Assembly: GCF_900446255.1 (NCBI RefSeq)
Contig: NZ_UIGI01000001.1
Coordinates: 1,390,763 to 1,454,762 of the forward strand
DNA length: 64,000 nt
From: Buttiauxella agrestis
GTDB lineage: Bacteria > Pseudomonadota > Gammaproteobacteria > Enterobacterales > Enterobacteriaceae
Direction of reading: 5' to 3'
Below the pieces are notes generated by a model. That model saw nothing but the letters and a program-made list of their open reading frames with translations, had not been told where the DNA came from and ran no database searches. Positions 60,897 through 64,000 of this stretch are shown one piece after another (position 1 is the stretch's first letter; each line of letters opens with the position of its first letter). A program made the translations under genes and the position numbers.

Positions 60897-61189
60897 TGGA
60901 AGGAATTATCGCAAAGCTGTATGCGGTAATGGATAAGAGCCCGTTAAGGGCTCTTTCCTTGATCATGGCACTTATCCTGGCCGGGTGTATGTTTTGGGAC
61001 CCGTCCCGCTTTGCGGCAAAAACCAGTGACCTGGCAATCTGGCACGGGTTTTTGTTGATGTGGGCTGTTTGCACCGGTGTGATACATGGTGTGGGCTTTC
61101 GTCCACGTAAAGTGCTGTGGCAGGGCGTTTTTAGTCCGTTACCTGCGCTATTAGTCCTCCTGGCAGGACTGGCTATTTTCTTCTTCTGA
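60896..61189 (+). CDS. ybgE: Cyd operon protein YbgE
   Basis: YbgE is a small inner-membrane protein encoded with cytochrome bd; its function is unproven. The ATG at 60896 (overlapping the cydX stop in TGATG) gives 97 residues, equal to E. coli; a TTG one codon earlier also exists. Three hydrophobic segments (about 16-32, 44-62, 76-96) and the signature GCMFWDPSRFAAKTS, GFRPRKVLWQG are seen. The stem-loop at 61224 follows. Confidence 0.95.
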   Translation: MEGIIAKLYAVMDKSPLRALSLIMALILAGCMFWDPSRFAAKTSDLAIWHGFLLMWAVCTGVIHGVGFRPRKVLWQGVFSPLPALLVLLAGLAIFFF

Positions 61190-61223
61190 TGCTTCTTTAA
61201 GCTTGTAGATTTTTACACAGATT

Positions 61224-61247
61224 TTATGGGCTTTAAGAAGCCCATAA
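61224..61247 (+). terminator. Probable terminator after cydABX-ybgE
   Basis: TTATGGGCTT/AAGCCCATAA is a 10-bp perfect stem with a TAAG loop, then ATATTTA. The tail is weak, so read-through into ybgC-tol is possible, as reported for the E. coli cyd-tol region. Confidence 0.6.
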
Positions 61248-61336
61248 ATATTTACCTAACGTTTAATGCAACCCATTCCCAACCCCCATCCTCTTGCGTA
61301 TAGTAGCAACGTTTAATTGCATTACCGGGATGTAAA

Positions 61337-62424
<1,088 letters not shown>

Positions 62425-62434
62425 GGGGTAAGTC

Positions 62435-62866
62435 ATGGCCAGACGTGGACGTGGGCGTGGTCGTCGGGAATTAAAGTCCGAAATTAACATCGTTCCTCTG
62501 CTGGACGTACTGTTGGTATTGCTGCTTATTTTTATGGCAACAGCGCCAATCATTACACAGAGCGTTGAGGTGGATTTGCCGGATGCGACAGATTCGCAGA
62601 CGGTGAGCAGTAACGATGAGCCGCCGGTTATTATTGAAGTTTCCGGGGTAGGGCAGTACAGCGTGGTGGTTGAGAAAGACCGTATGGACCAGTTGCCATC
62701 TGAACAGGTTATTGCGGAAGCACAGCGTCGTTTGCAGGCAAACCCGAAAACGGTCTTTTTGATCGGTGGTGCGAAAGATGTTCCTTACGAGGAAATCATC
62801 AAAGCACTTAACATGCTGCATAGTGCAGGTGTGAAATCCGTCGGTTTGATGACGCAGCCAATCTGA
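62435..62866 (+). CDS. tolR: Tol-Pal system subunit TolR
   Basis: TolR is the ExbD-like partner of TolQ. Of 143 residues, the cytoplasmic start is Arg-rich (MARRGRGRGRREL), the single membrane helix is about 18-38 with the proton-carrying Asp24 (IVPLLDVLLVLL), and the periplasmic domain follows. It is one residue longer than E. coli TolR, in the Arg stretch. tolA starts 28 bases later. Confidence 0.97.
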   Translation: MARRGRGRGRRELKSEINIVPLLDVLLVLLLIFMATAPIITQSVEVDLPDATDSQTVSSNDEPPVIIEVSGVGQYSVVVEKDRMDQLPSEQVIAEAQRRLQANPKTVFLIGGAKDVPYEEIIKALNMLHSAGVKSVGLMTQPI

Positions 62867-62894
62867 TCCATCTCGCGATATTTGGGAACCGATA

Positions 62895-64000
62895 GTGTCA
62901 AAGGCAACCATAGAAAACGATAAGCTCAAGCGCGCGATAATCGTCTCAGTGATCCTGCATATCATTTTGATTGCAGTCCTGATTTGGAGTTCGTTTGACG
63001 AGCACATCGACGCCAGTGCTGGCGGCGGTGGGGGTTCGGCTATTGACGCGGTCATGGTCGACCCTGGTGCTGTTGTTCAGCAGTACAATCGTCAGCAACA
63101 GCAGCAGGCGAGTAGTAAACGTGCTGCCGAGCAACGCGAGAAACAAGCGCAACAACAGGCTGAAGAACTTCAGGAAAAACAGGCTGCTGAACAACAGCGT
63201 CTGAAAGCTCTGGAGAAAGAACGCCTCGACGCGCAGGAACAAGCGAAGCAGCAAGCAGACCAGCAGAAACAGGCACAAGAAGCAGCTAAAGAAGCGCAAG
63301 AGCAACAAAAGCAAGCTGACGCAGCTGCGGCGAAAGCCAAAGCAGATGCGAAAGCGCAAGCGGATGCTCAGGCAAAATCTCAGGCTGACGCTCAGGCGAA
63401 GGCTGCGGATGAAGCGGCGAAGAAAGCTGCTGCGGATGCACAAAAGAAAGCGACTGAAGAAGCGGCTAAAAAAGCTGCTGATGCAGAGAAAAAGGCGGCT
63501 GCCGAAGCTGCCGCTGCGGCGAAAAAAGCTCAGCAGGAAGCCGAGAAGAAAGCTGCCGATGCTGAGAAGAAAGCTACAGCTGAAGCTGCCAAAAAAGCTG
63601 CTGCGAAAGAAGCTGCTGAGACTGCTGCGGCAGAAAAAGCGGCTTCTGATAAAGCCGCGGCCGATAAGGCTGCTGCTGCAAAAGCTGCCGGAGAGAAGAA
63701 AGCCGCAGCAGATGCGAAGAAAAAGGCTGCTGCCGATAAAGCTGCTGCCGATAAGGCCGCTGCCGAGGGCGTTGACAATCTGTTCGGTGACCTAAGCTCA
63801 GGTAAGAATGCACCGAAAACGGGTGCTGGAGCGAAAGGTAATAGCGCAGCTGCTGCCGGAAAAGGGAATACTAAAAATAATGGCGCTTCTGGTGCTGAGA
63901 TCAATGGTTACGCAGGTCAGATAAAAGCAGCAATTGAGAGCAAGTTTTACCAGGACCCTGCCTTTAGCGGCAAGACCTGTACATTGCGCATAAAACTGGC
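62895..64000 (+). CDS. tolA: Tol-Pal system protein TolA (3' end cut by window)
   Basis: TolA spans the periplasm, linking the TolQR motor to TolB/Pal, and is a colicin and phage receptor. The GTG at 62895 gives the start MSKATIENDKLKRAI; the frame runs off the window after about 368 residues. Domain I has one membrane helix (about 14-34) and a GGGGS hinge. Domain II is a long Ala/Lys/Gln/Glu helix (about 55-292), coded by many near-repeats such as AADKAAA. Domain III begins at about residue 295 (LFGDLSSGKNAPKTG) and reaches TCTLRIKL. Confidence 0.96.
   Translation, partial: MSKATIENDKLKRAIIVSVILHIILIAVLIWSSFDEHIDASAGGGGGSAIDAVMVDPGAVVQQYNRQQQQQASSKRAAEQREKQAQQQAEELQEKQAAEQQRLKALEKERLDAQEQAKQQADQQKQAQEAAKEAQEQQKQADAAAAKAKADAKAQADAQAKSQADAQAKAADEAAKKAAADAQKKATEEAAKKAADAEKKAAAEAAAAAKKAQQEAEKKAADAEKKATAEAAKKAAAKEAAETAAAEKAASDKAAADKAAAAKAAGEKKAAADAKKKAAADKAAADKAAAEGVDNLFGDLSSGKNAPKTGAGAKGNSAAAAGKGNTKNNGASGAEINGYAGQIKAAIESKFYQDPAFSGKTCTLRIKL

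Noticed and set aside
63346-63795. A 149-codon Arg/Lys/Leu-rich plus-strand frame within tolA, and Ala-rich minus-strand frames
   Set aside because: Frame-shifted readings of the repetitive TolA helix DNA; the tolA frame itself is conserved to the window end.

Overview
The window is chromosomal DNA from an enterobacterium (family Enterobacteriaceae, outside the E. coli K-12 gene order). Nearly every protein is a close full-length match to an E. coli/Salmonella core protein. Enterobacterial signatures are present: an ERIC element, REP-type palindromes, a PurR box before cvpA-purF, and an SdhX-like RNA after sucD. Species cannot be named from this alone. I saw no tRNA, rRNA, CRISPR array, prophage, transposase gene or broken gene. 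The window cuts folC at its left end and tolA at its right end.

Layout. 1-4482: folC (3' part), dedD, then the PurR-controlled cvpA-purF-ubiX. 4483-8932: argT and hisJQMP, the basic amino acid ABC importer; both promoters look sigma54/NtrC dependent. 8938-12950: yfcH, folX, yfcG (minus strand) and yfcF, yfcE, yfcD (plus strand). 13032-16457: pta and ackA (minus strand). 16793-22427: yfbV, yfbU, hxpA, yfbS, then yfbR and alaA convergent. 23439-40103: lrhA and the complete 13-gene nuo operon for respiratory complex I, with nuoC and nuoD fused. 40235-45541: phr, ybgI, pxpB, pxpC, nei and an unrecognised lipoprotein gene. 45620-57198: gltA (minus strand) divergent from sdhCDAB-sucABCD. 58045-61189: cydABX-ybgE, cytochrome bd oxidase. 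61337-64000: ybgC, tolQ, tolR and the start of tolA.

Two blocks that are far apart in E. coli K-12 (folC-nuoN near 51 min; phr-tolA near 16 min) are joined here between nuoN and phr, directly after the nuo terminator. As a result complex I, citrate synthase, complex II, 2-oxoglutarate dehydrogenase, succinyl-CoA synthetase, cytochrome bd and acetate overflow (pta-ackA) all lie within about 50 kb. Several E. coli K-12 genes are missing from their usual places: rpnB, yfcC, dtpD, pxpA, abrB and the ybgOPQD fimbrial genes, and mngRAB.

The most informative regulatory observations are three tandem NtrC-type dyads plus a -24/-12 promoter before hisJ, an NtrC-type dyad and -24/-12 promoter with a pure A/C leader (probable GcvB target) before argT, and a short RNA after sucD whose presumed seed is perfectly complementary over 9 nt to the start codon region of ackA in the same window. 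I did not find a clearly novel multi-gene system; the window is mostly conserved core genome.
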